A stretch of DNA of 64,000 nt from Theobroma cacao (taxonomy: Eukaryota; Streptophyta; Magnoliopsida; Malvales; Malvaceae): contig NC_030850.1 of the NCBI RefSeq assembly GCF_000208745.1, forward strand, positions 3,173,800 to 3,237,799. The letters run 5' to 3'. Below are positions 1 to 12,676 of the stretch, piece by piece. Positions within the stretch are counted from its first letter, which is position 1. Every line of letters starts with the position of its first letter. The notes under the pieces are model-generated. The model saw only the letters and a program-made list of their open reading frames with translations. It searched no databases and was not told where the DNA came from. The position numbers and the translations under genes are program-made.

Positions 1-200
1 CTTCTGTCAGTCTTAAATTCGGATGTTGTTACAAATGCACGTTCTATAAATAAATCATTTCTCAAACTTAAGCACATTACAAACTAAATTTTATGGCTAA
101 TGACAATAATTTCTTCTGATAAGTCTACAATCCAGCCGTATGGCATTATGAACAACATGTTATTAAATAAAAGAAGTAAAATTAATAATCCTAAACAACT

Positions 201-2905
201 TTAGAATATAGAAAGCACCTTATCTGCGATATGACTTGCTTTGCACAGGGCTTCCAATGGTTCGACTTTAGGCATGGTGAGCCCTCGCCCTTCGGTCATG
301 TCAATTTTCTTCTCACTCACCCTTTTCCAGTCAAAACATTGAATCAATGACCCCAATGTCAAGCCCAACACATGATGGGCTAGCCCCATTCCAGGGCAAG
401 CTCTTCTTCCTAACCCAAACGGCATTAGCCTATAAGTCTGATCACTTGTCTCCTTGCTTTCAAACCTCTCCTATAAGTCTGATCACTTGTCTCCTTGCTT
501 TCAAACCTCTCCGGCTTAAAAGTAGTTGGATCCTCCCATAATATAGGGTCTCTTTGAATAGTCCAAGCATTCACCAACAAGATGGCTTCCTTGGGTATTT
601 CATATCCTCCGATACTGCAATTATCTGATGCCAAATGTGGAACTAAGAGTGGAGCTGCTGGGCATAACCGAAAAGTCTCGGAAATTATGTTTTGTAAGTA
701 AGGTAATCTTGAGAGATCAGCTTCTTCTACCAGTCGGTCTTCACCAACATTTTGGGCTAGTTCAACTCTTACTTTTTCTAACACGTGAGGATAGTTGAGC
801 AGATTAGACATTGCCCATTCCAATGTCACTGCTGTTGTATCAGTTCCTGCGTTTAGTATGACCTGCAAAAATATAGAAATCCCAGCATTAAAAAAATTGT
901 AATATAAGCTAACAGTAATAATTTATTAACAAAAATATTTTAAAATGTTTGTTGATATCCAAAAATTGAAAGATTAATAAGTTTGGATTTAAGTAACAAG
1001 TATTTTTGATGATTTAAGTAAAAAGAAAATATTAATGGCATCTTTCTTATAAAGTATATATCCATATAAACAAAAAAACAATAATCATAAATGCATTAGT
1101 TAATTGAAGTCGAAATTCTATCATCACTATATATAACTTTTACTTGATAGTTATTATGTGAACTTTTAATTACTTAATGATGACGGAAAGATTGTATTAA
1201 ACACAAAAATAAAATACAAACTCAGCTTTGTCAAATAATAATAAATAATGATAATTATTCCATAGAAAGAAAACAAAAGAGAAAGGCAAATTAAGCCTAA
1301 AAAGTAGAAAGGAAACCAAAAAAGGAAAAAGAGAACGGAGAAATCAGAATGGGATTATCTTATGTTGCCACCAAACCTCACTTTAACATTTTTTATATAT
1401 ATTTATGCATAAAAGCAGTTGATGCCGCTTTGGAAATGGCTAAGAAAGCAACTTTTTTTTGTTAATTAATAATAAAATTATTGCGTTTGTACGATTATTA
1501 CAAATATATTTTGCAATAAAATAGAAACTCATAAGTTTGCATTTAATCATGCATATGAATGGAAATTTAAACATAAAACATCCTAAATTGTCAATTTAGT
1601 GTCAAAAGTATATTTACTTAAATAAACTAGTACTACTTTTATTTGTATTATTACCTTATTCATTAAAAGTAGGGTTTAATTTCATGAACAGATTTATAAT
1701 TAATCACATGCCAATTTAATTTGAATATATTAATTTCATAATTCAATTGATTTATTCATTTAGAATTAAATATGGACACCAAATCAAACACTAACAATTA
1801 TAAAATTTTTGTAATTAATATATTGTTATTGGGTAGGTTTACCATTCCTGTTTCAAAATCATTTATGACGTTAATCCTTTATCCAGAGGTTTGCAATTTA
1901 CGAGAAGAACCAAAATATTGCAGGGAATTAGTAATAAAATCATGTAAATATTTAAGAATTTGAATTTTTTTTAAAGAAAAAGGAACAACTGATCGAGCAA
2001 GGATCGATGTAACTGACCTGTACGAGTCCTTTGATGATTTCATCTGTATAATAATCAGGCTGTGATTCTTGCAAAGAGAGCAAATGGGTGATCATAGTAT
2101 TTTTTATTTTCAAATCACCTTTGTTTCTTCTATGCTCATCGATCGTACCTTGCATTAGTTCATCTGCTTCATTACCAAGTCTCGTTATTCTCCTGATGTA
2201 TCCATTGTAATCAACCAGCTGCAATATAGGCAGGAAATCTCCTGGATATGATGACACTGCCAATTCAAAACGCTCCTTAATAATCTCCCGGAACCGCCTC
2301 CCTTCTTCGTAATTCCCACTGACATCATCGCCAAAATATCGCTTCCCTGCAATCATTCTCATGACTACATTAAACGTCAGCTCCGAGAACATCGATTTCA
2401 ACTCTACCTTGGCGAAACCATTGGCTGAAACCTGGCACAATCTGCGCAATAAACGATTGACTTCATCTGTTCGAATGTCTAACGACATGTTCAAACGATT
2501 CGATGAGAAGATTTCGATAGTGGCTAGGCGACGAAGGTTGCGCCAGTGATCACCATACGGAGCCAATCCAAGAGTGGTGTAGTTGTAACCAACGTACTTG
2601 GCCATGACGAAACGAGGACGGTTCGCTAAGACGATGTCGTTTTTTGTGAAACATTCTTGGACGGCCGAGGGTGATGACACAACAACCAGGAGGCGGGAGC
2701 CAACCCTGAGGGAGAAGATTGGGCCATATTTCTGTGACAGGTTGGAGAGTGTTCGATGGAGGAGTTCTTTGAGAAGATGGAGATGACCAAGAACTGGAAG
2801 AGCAAAAGGACTCGGCGGGAGACTTCTGTGTCTTGATCTTGTTAACTAGCTCGCGAGGAGGAGAAAAAGAGCTGAAAGCAATGAGTAGATCAAGATTTGA
2901 TCCAT
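201..2905 (-). pseudogene. CYP81-family cytochrome P450, broken copy 1
   Basis: The family are ER-anchored, heme-dependent monooxygenases of specialised metabolism. Exon 1 is about 2028-2905 and exon 2 is 201-862, joined by a phase-0 intron as in the two neighbouring copies. Recognisable parts are the hydrophobic N-terminus, a proline-rich hinge (PPSPFALP), the I-helix AGTDTT, the ExxR helix (ETFR), PERF, and the heme-binding [10 protein letters not shown] that carries the cysteine ligand. Two lesions are visible. Codon 20 of the ATG frame is TAG (2846-2848), inside the membrane anchor. A 41-bp tandem duplication (430-511) between PERF and the heme loop shifts the frame, so the heme-binding segment cannot be made in phase. 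A Mutator-like element lies 85 bp upstream of the ATG. Either lesion could be an assembly artefact, but two together favour a pseudogene. Confidence 0.88.
430..511. repeat. 41-bp tandem duplication inside CYP81 copy 1
   Basis: Two adjacent copies start at 430 and 471, each opening with CTATAAGTCTGATCACTTGT and identical over the full 41 bases. Because 41 is not a multiple of 3, the second copy is read out of frame and soon meets a stop. With one copy removed, the frame would run straight into the heme-binding loop, so the duplication is recent and is the direct cause of the break. Confidence 0.95.
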
Positions 2906-2990
2906 GCTCAAGATAAGATAAGATTTGCAGAAGCAGTGCGCTTGTGTTATTACTATAAAGGACTTAGCAGCGGCAAAGCATATCTTTTCC

Positions 2991-4455
2991 GAATGCAAAT
3001 CTTCTGCCCCGCATTGGTGTCCCATTCCCTGCCCCTCCTATAAAATTATGCCATCTGTCCAATGAACGGAAGTTTTTAACGGCACGTTAACTCTTTTTTT
3101 TTTTTTTTTATCTTTCCATGATATTTTCAACCATTACTTTCCAATCTTGGAAACCTCAGCCATCTTAGGGATTTTTTGATTGTTCTTAGCTTTACTCTTC
3201 TTCATGAACAAGTCGTCATCAGTTAAAAACTCAAGTGGTATTTATCCTCTTTATCATTCTCTGTTTTAGCAAAACCCAAAATAAACTTCATTGGAGAACT
3301 TAGATCCGAAAAGAACACAAAAGCCATCTTTGAGATTCTTTGCAGAAGAAGGGATCCAGTGGACAACTAACTTACCAATGGCCTCTGATTAGCTTGGTTT
3401 GTGATATGTTGGTGTGTATTGATGGCATGATATTATATTTTGGCTGCTATGTTGTAACCCGATGTGGTTATGTCTCAAGATAGTGTCAATATTCTGATTT
3501 ATGCAGTGCTTTGAGGATGGCAGGGCGTGAAGGCGAATCTGATTCTATTTCATGCTAAAGGAATGGAGGATGGTCTTTCTACTCATTGTGTTTCTCTTGA
3601 AGATTCTGTGTTTTTGACTCTTTTGCTGTACAGGGATATTATGTCTGTGGGATGATTTTTGGGTGGGGTTTAAGCTTATGACTGAATATGTCGAGCGTCT
3701 AGCAGAGTCTTTGTTTTCATCCCAAATGTGACCAAATTTTTTTATTTTGATATTCTATACGCAAATTCAAGTAATGAAATTCTAGCTTATGATTATGTGG
3801 CTTGTACTTGCATCAGTGTGGTTCTCTCTATGTCAAATATTGTGACCAGTGGAGTTGCTTGAGACCCAGATATGAAGAGGATGATCAAGTGCGGCTCTTT
3901 CTTTTCTTTTTCCCCAAGTTTTAAGCTTTGTGCTATTCCACCATTACATTAATCTTTTCTGTAAAACAACTATTTCATTGATTTTGTCAAATCTGAACCC
4001 AATAACATTGTTAGAGCACAGAACATCCATAAAAATGTGGTCAATCCTGTCAAAAAAATGACACTGTATGTACTTTCTCTCAATAATTGTTTTTCAAAAA
4101 ACAAAATTTTGGAATTCTTGAGATTGTTCTTAGCTTTCTTTTTGTCCATGCACAAGTGGTCTAATCCAAAACAATCTTCGAGATTCTTGAGATTGTTCTT
4201 AGCTTGACTCTTGTTCATGAACACGTCATCCTCGGTTAAGAACCCAGGCGAAAACTAAAACTTGCTGTTGTCTGTAGCCTCCACCACGATTGAAGAAGAA
4301 GTAAAGAGCAAAAGCTGGAGAGTAACGATTGAAAACATTGGAAAAGAAAATAAAAAGGGTGTTAACGTGCCGTTAATAAACTTGGACAGATGGCATAATT
4401 TTATAAAGATGGCAGGAAATGGGGCACCAACTCGGGGCAGAAGATTTGCGTTCAT
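2991..4455. mobile_element. Non-autonomous Mutator-like (MULE) element, 1465 bp
   Basis: The two ends are inverted copies. The left end starts GAATGCAAATCTTCTGCCCC. The right end, read on the minus strand from 4455, starts GAACGCAAATCTTCTGCCCC. Similarity continues through a shared block (TAAAATTATGCCATCTGTCC) and more weakly to about 150 bp. Both ends are flanked by the same 9-bp target duplication, ATCTTTTCC, at 2982-2990 and 4456-4464. Long inverted repeats with a 9-bp target duplication are the hallmark of the Mutator superfamily. No transposase is present. Inside are diverged repeats of a GATTGTTCTTAGCTT-containing segment near 3180, 4120 and 4190. The element sits 85 bp upstream of the ATG of CYP81 copy 1. 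Confidence 0.88.
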
Positions 4456-4464
4456 CTTTTCCAA

Positions 4465-6100
4465 GAAAATGACACTCTGGTCAGGCCAAAATTGGATATT
4501 TTTAAATTTTCAGTGGTGACATTAAATTTAAAACATAAAATCACGGCAAAGAGAAAAAAAAAGGAAATAGCAAAGTTTACTTGAAATTATGTTATTTAAT
4601 ACGAAGTATACGGAAATTACGTTATTTAATATGAAGTATACGATTTTCTGTTTCCTTTGTATTTATATTATTAGCAAATGAACATGACATTAAAAAAGTT
4701 ATTGAACCCATAGTGACCTATAATAAATTATAATTTAGACAAAATTTATATTCATTTCTAATTAGATAAAATTTGTACATAACACATGCAATAATTAAAT
4801 GATATTCATTTGTTGAGATATATTTTCAACATAATTAACTTAATCAATTATATTTATTGAGATGTTTAATATATAAAATTAATCAAAAATGATTTGAAAT
4901 GATGTTTTATTTATTTAATCAAGGCTTTCTTTTTTTTATTCGTTTGTGCTTTTACTGGATGCCTTTGGCCGATATCACTTCTAGTATACTGTCGTTAAAA
5001 CCATAGGATCTTTGTGTTTTTCCATGCTGCTATTCAGATTCTTCTTGCTTGATTTGTATACTCCATTAATTTTTTCTTGTCAATAAATTAATGTTTAATG
5101 TTTGGACAAGAGAAAAGATGACATATTGATCAGTCTAAGAAAAATACTAAAAGGACAATATGAAGAATGAAAAAAAAAAAAAAGAAAATGGAAGAAGGAT
5201 GCAGGTCGGATCTGAACGATTTAAAATTGACCAAGTAAAGCCCAAAACAACGTTGGACCATCCGATTTGGGCTAAGCCCACTTAAAGTATACGTGCTAAT
5301 CTATTTTTGTTTTGTCTATTTAATTTTAATTTATTTCCGTATTTAAATTTATAAAATTATTTAAAAATAATAATAAAATGATAAAATTAGAATTCTTATT
5401 TGAATGAATTGAATAATTAAAAGTAGAAGCACTTAAAAAATCTCTTAAAATGGAATTTTTAAGAAAGTTGTAAGTGACAATTCTTTTAAAATTTTCTTAA
5501 GTGCAAATAATTATAGGTCCTACTAAAATTGTTGTAGGGAATGGTTATTTTCACAAGATAGATTAATTTTAAGTAATTATATAATAAAATCTAAGAAAAA
5601 TATGACAAAATATAAAAATAATAAAAATAACTTACTAAATTAAATGATAAAAATCACGAAATAAAAAGTATTTTGTATAGTGATTCATACGATTAAACTA
5701 GGTGCCCCTTGCTCATCAAAGAAAATAAATTAACTAGACAACCTACTTTGAGAATTTGATTCAAAATCAACTAAAATTTTTAATTTCCGTACCTAATCCC
5801 TTTTTTTTTTTTATCATTCCCAAACTCCAAATTAATTATCTACCATAATTCCAGGCTCTGAAATAGACAAAAGGAAAAATAGCTTGTAAATATATATCTT
5901 AATTTAGTGAATTATATATCCGTTTTGGTTGAGAAAATAAATCATTTGTCTAACCTAAAAAGGTTTCTCATAACATTTACACCTTACATTATATAAAAAA
6001 AAAAGAACAATTATTAATTTTTGTATGACACAAATAAAAATTAGTACCCAACACTCCTAATTTGGTAAACAAGACACCAAAAATATAGTTAAAAAAAAAA
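4465..6100. other. AT-rich intergenic DNA without a gene
   Basis: This stretch lies between the MULE and the 3' end of CYP81 copy 2. It holds homopolymer A and T runs, a short tandem repeat at 4583-4642 and no open frame with recognisable content. Confidence 0.6.
4583..4642. repeat. 30-bp tandem repeat, two copies
   Basis: Two adjacent 30-base units each end in GAAGTATACG and differ at two positions. No function is apparent. Confidence 0.85.
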
Positions 6101-6218
6101 AGAACAATCCAATCTAATTAACTTCAACAAGCTGCTTATTAATTATATGACATGAGTGAAAAAAACAAGAACAATCCAATCTAATTAACTTCAACAAGCT
6201 GCTTATTAATTATATGAC
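6101..6218. repeat. 51-bp direct duplication at the 3' end of CYP81 copy 2
   Basis: The block 6101-6151 recurs at 6168-6218, a period of 67 bp. The inner copy contains the last codons and TAG stop of CYP81 copy 2. The outer copy repeats that coding end downstream, in the presumed 3' UTR. Both contain CAACAAGCTGCTTATTAATT. The reading frame of the gene is not disturbed. Confidence 0.93.
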
Positions 6219-7944
6219 GTCGTTTACACATGGCTTCCAGTGGTTCAACTTTTGGCATGGTGAGACCTGTTCCTTCGGTCATGTCAATTTCCTTGTCACT
6301 CACCTTCTCCCATTCGAAGCATTGGATCAATGATCCCAAGGCCACACCAACCACACGATGGGCTAGTCCCACGCCAGGGCAAGCTCTTCTTCCCAACCCA
6401 AATGGCATTAGTTTATTATGAGTCGTACCTTCTGTACCTTCAAATCTCTCAGGCTTAAAACTTGTTGAATCTTCCCATAACTCTGGGTTCCTTTGAATAG
6501 CCCATGCATTTACGAATACTATAGTTTCAGGTGGTAGATCATATCCCCCTACAGTACAATAATCCGATGCCAGATGCGGAACTAGCAGGGGAGCTGCTGG
6601 ATACAATCGCAAGGTCTCAGAAATGATGTTCTGTAAGTAATGTAATTTGGACAAATCTGTTTCTTCTACCCACTGTTCTTGGCCAATTTGAGCGTCTAAT
6701 TCAGCTCTAGCTTTTTCTAAAATGCGAGGATGGTTAAGTAAATTTGACATTGCCCACTCCAATGTTACCGCTGTTGTATCTGTGCCAGCAAGTAGCATGA
6801 CCTGCACAAGCACAACAAAATGTATAGACTAAAATATAAGTTAAAAAATAATGCCTAAGGAAATCCAAAGTACCTAGAATTTGCTGTTTCAAAACCCCCC
6901 ATTCAAGAATATAAAAAAAATCCGGCAATTAAAAACAATTTTTACAAACAATTTGTTGATTATTAAATCCAGTGAGTTAGAGATGAATTATTCTTTTGAA
7001 CTCAAAAACTGCAATTTTTGAAAAGAAGAAAGCAAGGGATGGATTTAACTGACCAGTACGAGACCCTTGATGATTTCATCCGTGTAGTATTCAGGCTGTG
7101 ACTTTTGCAGAGTGAGCAAATGGCTAATCATTGTGTTCTTTAGCTCCAAATTACCTTTATTTCTTCTATGCTCATCAATCAAACCTTGTGTAAATGCGTC
7201 TGCATTTTTAGCTACTAACTTGACTTTTTTTATGTAACCGTTATAGTCGACCCAACTCAGCAATGGCAAGAAATCTCCAGGATATGACGAAACTGCCAAT
7301 TCAAAAAGCTCCTCTATCATCGCCCTGAACCCTCTTGCTTCTTCACTTCCTCTCACCTCATCACCGTAATACCGCTTCCCTGCAACTATTCTCATGATAA
7401 TATTAAATGTCAGCTCCGCGAACAAGGTTTTCAGCTCTACCTTGGCAAAACCATTGACCGAAACACGGTATAATCTACGGATTAAACTATTGATTTCATC
7501 TCTCCGAATGCTTGAAGACATGCTTAAGTTATTCGATGACAAGATTTCAAGCGTAGCTAGGCGACGAAGGTTGCGCCAGTGATCACCGTACGAAGCTAAC
7601 GCGAGGATGGTGTAGTTGTAGCCTACATACTTTCCCATGATCAAACGAGGACGGTTTGCTAAGGTGATATCGTTTTTGTTGAAGCATTCTTCGACGGCAG
7701 ACGGTGATGTTATTACAACCGCGAGGCGAGAACCGAAGCGGAGAGAGAAGATCGGACCATGTTTTTGTGAGAGAGTGAAGAGTGTTCGGTGGAGGGGTTC
7801 TTTGAGGAGATGGAGATGGCCAAGAATAGGAAGAGCAAAAGGGCTTGGTGGAAGATTTTTATGTTTCCTTGCTTGTAGCAAGAACTTGATAGCAACAAGG
7901 AGAAACAGAACGGAAGCCAATGAACATAGTAAAGTTTGTTCCAT
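6181..7944 (-). CDS. CYP81-family cytochrome P450, intact copy 2
   Basis: A complete two-exon P450: exon 1 is 7054-7944 and exon 2 is 6181-6801, giving 503 aa, the usual CYP81 length. The start chosen is the ATG at 7944 because a membrane anchor follows at once (residues about 5-22) and then the hinge [11 protein letters not shown]. An in-frame ATG at 8085 exists but would place a non-family leader in front of the anchor. Visible motifs are AGTDTT (302-307), ETLR (359-362), PERF (414-417) and [10 protein letters not shown] (431-440), with Cys438 as heme ligand. The intron is phase 0 with donor GTCAGT and a CAG acceptor. CYP81 enzymes hydroxylate phenolic or other specialised metabolites, for example (iso)flavonoids, lignans or indole glucosinolates depending on subfamily. 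The substrate cannot be told from sequence. This is the only member of the local array without a lesion. Confidence 0.93.
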
Positions 7945-8696
7945 GCTTGGATGATGATGCAAGACTGAAAATGGGAATTTTTGTATAAAGGAGATACGGC
8001 GTGGCGTTGAAGAAATTGCTTGGATGAAAAACATCGAGGTGTGCTTCAACTTGCTTGTTTTGGGGGTTCCACTGGAAGGCCACATTTAATTTTATTTTCT
8101 CTGTATGGACGTAAATTACGAAGCACTATAAGCGGATGGTGGGGGTCCGTCGGTTTCTCAATTATTAGCATATAGTTTTAAATAGACAATTTTGTTGCAG
8201 TTGCCCAAAATAAATAACAATAATTTGTTGTAATTTTCTCAGCAACACATATTTGCTCAAGTCATATATCATTAGAACATTCAATATTTCATTGAATGTG
8301 ATGGACGAAGGAATTATACTCAACCAATTCACAAGGCAGAAAACAATCAGGGACTAGCAGCCCTGCTTATCAAGATAGCACCGAGCTCTTTGTTTGAGAC
8401 GCCTGGTACAGAAAGCATTCTTTTTACTCGATCTCGATGACACCCCTAATCTAACGTCTCCCGGAAGCCTCCTCTCTGTCAAACTCCCTTTCTCACTCCT
8501 CTGTCCCTCTATTCTGCAGTCGCCTGCCGTCTTGCTCACCGGAAACGGCAGCCTCCCACCTTTTATTTCCATCCTTTTTTCTATTTCTTCCCACTTCTAT
8601 CTTTTTATTGCGGTATCTTTCATGAATTTGCACTTTTTTCTAAAATTTTGAGATATTGAGGCAGAGTTGGGTTTCTGCATAATGTTTCAGGAATGA
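7945..8696. other. Upstream region of CYP81 copy 2, no gene recognised
   Basis: Part of this must hold the promoter of CYP81 copy 2. A GC-richer patch at about 8350-8560 has short open frames on both strands. I cannot assign these and they may be a transposon remnant. Confidence 0.45.
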
Positions 8697-9480
8697 TTTT
8701 TTCTTTTTGAAAAGTGGATTTTATTAATTATATAACCGATATGTTATTGTTAGTTGAATGTTAGAGACTCCCATTGACATGGAGATCTGCTTAGCAAAAA
8801 GGAACGGTACAATACACGGGCACTGCTCACAAAAAATTAGCAGAAATCCCGCCAAACATTCAGTCCACAAAAACAAGACTGAATCGAAAACTGCCTCAAC
8901 GCAAAAACTGACAGGGAGAAATGAAACGCTTCAACCTAAGATTATACCCTAAGCTAAGCATCTCGAAACTAACAAAACAAAACCAAAGGCATCAAAACAA
9001 TGAGTTCCGGAACAAAGGCAAGGAACTCTAATCCCTTAAAAGATTTTGGTCACTGAGAGGAATTCCAGAGCAGCAACGGAAAAGATCATTGCACTTTGAC
9101 AAACCGAACCGCTAGAACATCAACGATCCGTCAGCTCAACACAAGCACCAAGTCATGGCTACATCATCCTTCAGCTCCACCACTACGAAGTCGCAGCCGC
9201 AAAGACCCCAACAGAATCCCCCAACCCAATCATCAAGCAGCCTTTAGACACCAGAAGCACACAACAACCCATTTGCCGTTCCCTCCTTCTCTAAAAATCA
9301 ACATCCACCCTCATGCTCAAGCCAGCGCAACCTATCCCCAAAAAGATTGATTAGGCTTTTTGCAGTTTTGCTTGTAGCTGCCAATGTAAGGAGAGAAAGA
9401 TTGTTAACAAGAAGCTGAACTTGGAGGATGGAGACTTCACCACCATTTTCTTACCGAGTGTGAGGTGGGTGGTGACTTGG
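8697..9480 (-). mobile_element. 5'-truncated LINE, 3'-UTR fragment
   Basis: On the minus strand the sequence ends in AATAAAATCCACTTTTCAAA followed by an A-rich tail (the T run at 8697-8708). This end closely resembles that of the LINE at 9564. The body is non-coding and T/G-rich when read on the minus strand, as in plant L1-type 3' UTRs. No reverse transcriptase remains. The outer boundary is approximate. Confidence 0.6.
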
Positions 9481-9563
9481 TGACCACTGACCAGCCAATA
9501 ATTCCATCCACCAATTTTCAGACTGAAAGCAAAAATGCAATTATGAAATAAAATGATTACACG

Positions 9564-11550
9564 GTTTTTTTATTTTTGAAAGGTGAATTTATTGAGCCAC
9601 TGCAGCCCACAAATGCCATAACAAGTCTAAGGTTGTCAGCGACTCTCCATGGCATATCATGGAGACTGCTCCGGCTAAGGAGAATCAGTACAACGGGCAA
9701 AAGAAACTGCACAGAAACAATCGGCGGCAACCAGAGAAATGAGAGTCAATACAGAGAACAAGCACACATTGCCTTAAAAACAGAGTGGCAAGAGAGCACA
9801 AAAGTCTTTAGCCCTCCAATTCCAGCCAAATAGCCTCTTAGTTTCCATGGGGATTTTTCTGGATCCTGTGTCCATTTAACTGCATTGTTTGAATCACTCT
9901 CAATCACAAGGTCATGTGAGCTCGCCCACTAAGAAGCAAGAAATAACTTAAAAGCCTTCTTAATAGCAAGAATTTCCACTCTATTAGCACCATTGCCCCT
10001 TACTGCTTTAGAGAACATCATTTTGATCATCCCAACCTCATCTTTTAATACTCCTCCGAAAGCTGTCAACCCTAAATCCACTCAGGCAACCCCATCAACA
10101 TTGAATTTTAAAGTTCCAGGGGCCTCCACTCAACCTGCCGTGTATTGGTCCTTCCTTTGGGCATATTTCTTATTACTAGATTGCTTCGTAGAACATCCTC
10201 AAAATGATTGTAATTCTGTGGTCATTTGGCTTGCACCCACCATGCCACTTTGGACTTAACCAGATCCAGACATTGTTCCCCGTCTCACACCTTGCCTTGA
10301 AAGATGACCTCATTTCTCATTAACCAAACAGTCCAAATCATGACAAGAAAGCAAGCCTCCAAACATTTATGTCACCCACTCTAATAAGACCATTCCAATT
10401 AAGAAAGAAGTCAATGCGCTTTGATAGCCCCGCATATTGGACTCCCCAAAGACTTCCCAACCCTATCCAAATCTTCCAACTTTCAAAACATTCAAAAAAG
10501 AAGTGATCAACAATCTCCAAATTCTCTCTTCATAAGACACATAAAGCAGGCTCGGTTCTCTAGAGGCCTCTCTTTGCTAACTCGGCTCGGACCACAACTC
10601 TACCTCTCAGAACTCTCCAGCAAAAGACCTCAACTTTGAACAGGGCAACTCCCTTCCATACCATCCTCCAATGCTCACTAGCAACCCTAGTCTTTTCCAT
10701 GATCGTTCTGCAAAAAGAGCTTACCAGGTACTGTCCACTAAGAGTCATTTTGCAAATCATCTTATTTTCATACCCATCCTCCACTAAGTGATTTCTAATG
10801 AACCCATGCAATTCCTCCCATTGTTCAATCTCCCAACCGAATAAAGGTCTCCTCAACCCAATCTTCCATTGCCATAACCCCTCCTCCCAATCCCCACACT
10901 CTTTAATGGATCCTGATTTTTTAACTGCTAGAGCGAAAATCCTAGGGAAAGCTTCTCTTAGAACCACGTCTTCGATCCATTTCTCTGTCCAGAAAGCAAT
11001 GTTATCTCTATCTCCTAACAATACTCCAAAACCCTCTCTAGCAACCTCTCCCTCTGCTCTTACCTGATTAAGGGTGCCGACTATGTTTCTCCAATCTAAA
11101 GATTGTCTACTCCTTCTGTTAGGGTTAGGGAACAGGTCTCCATTATTCCCTCCCTCCTTTTCAACCAGAATTCTCCTCCACAGATGATTTCTTCTGTTTC
11201 CAAATCTTCATATCCATTTGTTCAACATGTCTCGATTTTTCAGCCCTAAATTCACCCACCCTAACCCTCCTAGCTCTGTGGGTGTGCAGATAGAATCCCA
11301 GTCAACAAATGGATCCGCCTCTCTTCCATAGATCCACCCCATAGGAACCTCCTTTGGATTTTATCCAATTCTTGTCCGACTTCGGCTGGCAGTTTAAACA
11401 AAGTCATATAAAAAATAGGTAAACTAGCAAGGACAAATTTGATAAGTGTTATTCATCCCCCCATTGATAGCAGTACGCCCTTCCAACCTGTTAGTCTATT
11501 CTCAAACTTCTCCATTACAGGTCTCCACATCTCTTTAGATACATGAATAC
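9564..11550 (-). mobile_element. Degenerate 5'-truncated L1-type LINE with RNase H domain
   Basis: Read on the minus strand from about 11550, the order is: the end of the reverse transcriptase domain (LSMGG followed by LIKFVLASLPIFYMTLF), a zinc-binding RT region around 10340-11020 (KVEVFCWRVLRGR, then VDHFFFECFESWKIW), and a plant-type RNase H segment at about 9840-10140 (FNVDGVA, FGGVLKDE, VESDS-like VIESDSNNAVKW). A 3' UTR follows and ends in an A tail, the T run at 9564-9570. Several in-frame stops and frameshifts show it is dead. The 5' part of the element is missing, as expected from incomplete reverse transcription. Confidence 0.85.
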
Positions 11551-12676
11551 TTGTTTATTGAGAAATTCAGATGCCGATACCATACATGAATATGATTGTG
11601 ACACAGTGGTATGTGATTAAGACAATACAACCAGTTGATCACAACATATGCCTTACGAGAATAAGCATCTTTCTTCTCCAACGAAGAAACAAGTACTATC
11701 TTTAAATTTCTTATTGGTCTTCATATTTGATGATATACATAGACAATTCGCTCCAGCAGGGTTCACAATTTTTAAAAGTTCCATTTAGAGTAGTGCATGG
11801 CAGAGCTAAGATACTAGTATTCATAAAAATATTCACACGGGAGGAATGGGCAATATCCAAATATTCATAAAAATGATATAAAACACAGATTTTTAATATA
11901 AGATTAACATTTTTAGCAGACCTTTTGAATTTGACCTAATTTGCAAAGATCAGAATGTAGGAATGTAAGAACCTAATCTTCACTTGGCCAGAAAAGTTTG
12001 TGCCCCAAAAAAAAATTAAGTAGCTGAGCAAGTTAATTTGTAAATGCAATTGGTGTTGTTTTCATTTTTCAATATTGAATCCTAAATTCCTTATTATCAG
12101 ATATATGTCCAATATTTCAATTTTTTTTCATTGAAACTGAAAGAAACAGGATGCTCAGGTTAGTCTTTAGCACTGAGCAGAAGACTCTCCTAAGCCTGTC
12201 TCCTTCAAAATCTGTACAATTCAATCAGGTATCTCACCAAAAGAAGACCACTCATCACCGCCTGATCTCCCAAAACAGGAGCTCTAGAGGTGGTAACAAA
12301 ACACATTCAATTTCCTCAGTACACATAACCATCCCCTGATCAAAACACAAAAACCTCCCCTGCAGAGCAAAACCTAGAACAGGACATAAAAATTCATCTT
12401 TTTATCCTTGTGTGAGTTTTTTTTTCTTTTAATCCTAACTATATATTATAGTTTGAGATATATATCAAGTTCAATCTTGAGTTAACTTTCACTTATTTTG
12501 TTTGTTAATCTCTACAAATCCAACTTAATATATTGATCAGCTGAGAAAAGTTTATTTCTTAGATGTAGTCACCAGAGCTAAAATAATAATGTAACTGTTG
12601 CATTTAGTAAAAGTTATATACTATGCAAGTGTAATTTCATGAAAAAGCAGCATTTGACGTCTAAACAAGATAGGAA
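11551..12676. other. Intergenic DNA, possible further LINE 3' end
   Basis: No gene is recognised. At about 12121-12400 the minus strand shows a T/G-rich non-coding body ending in an A run (T run at 12121-12128), similar in style to the LINE 3' ends nearby, but without any coding remnant to prove it. Confidence 0.35.
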
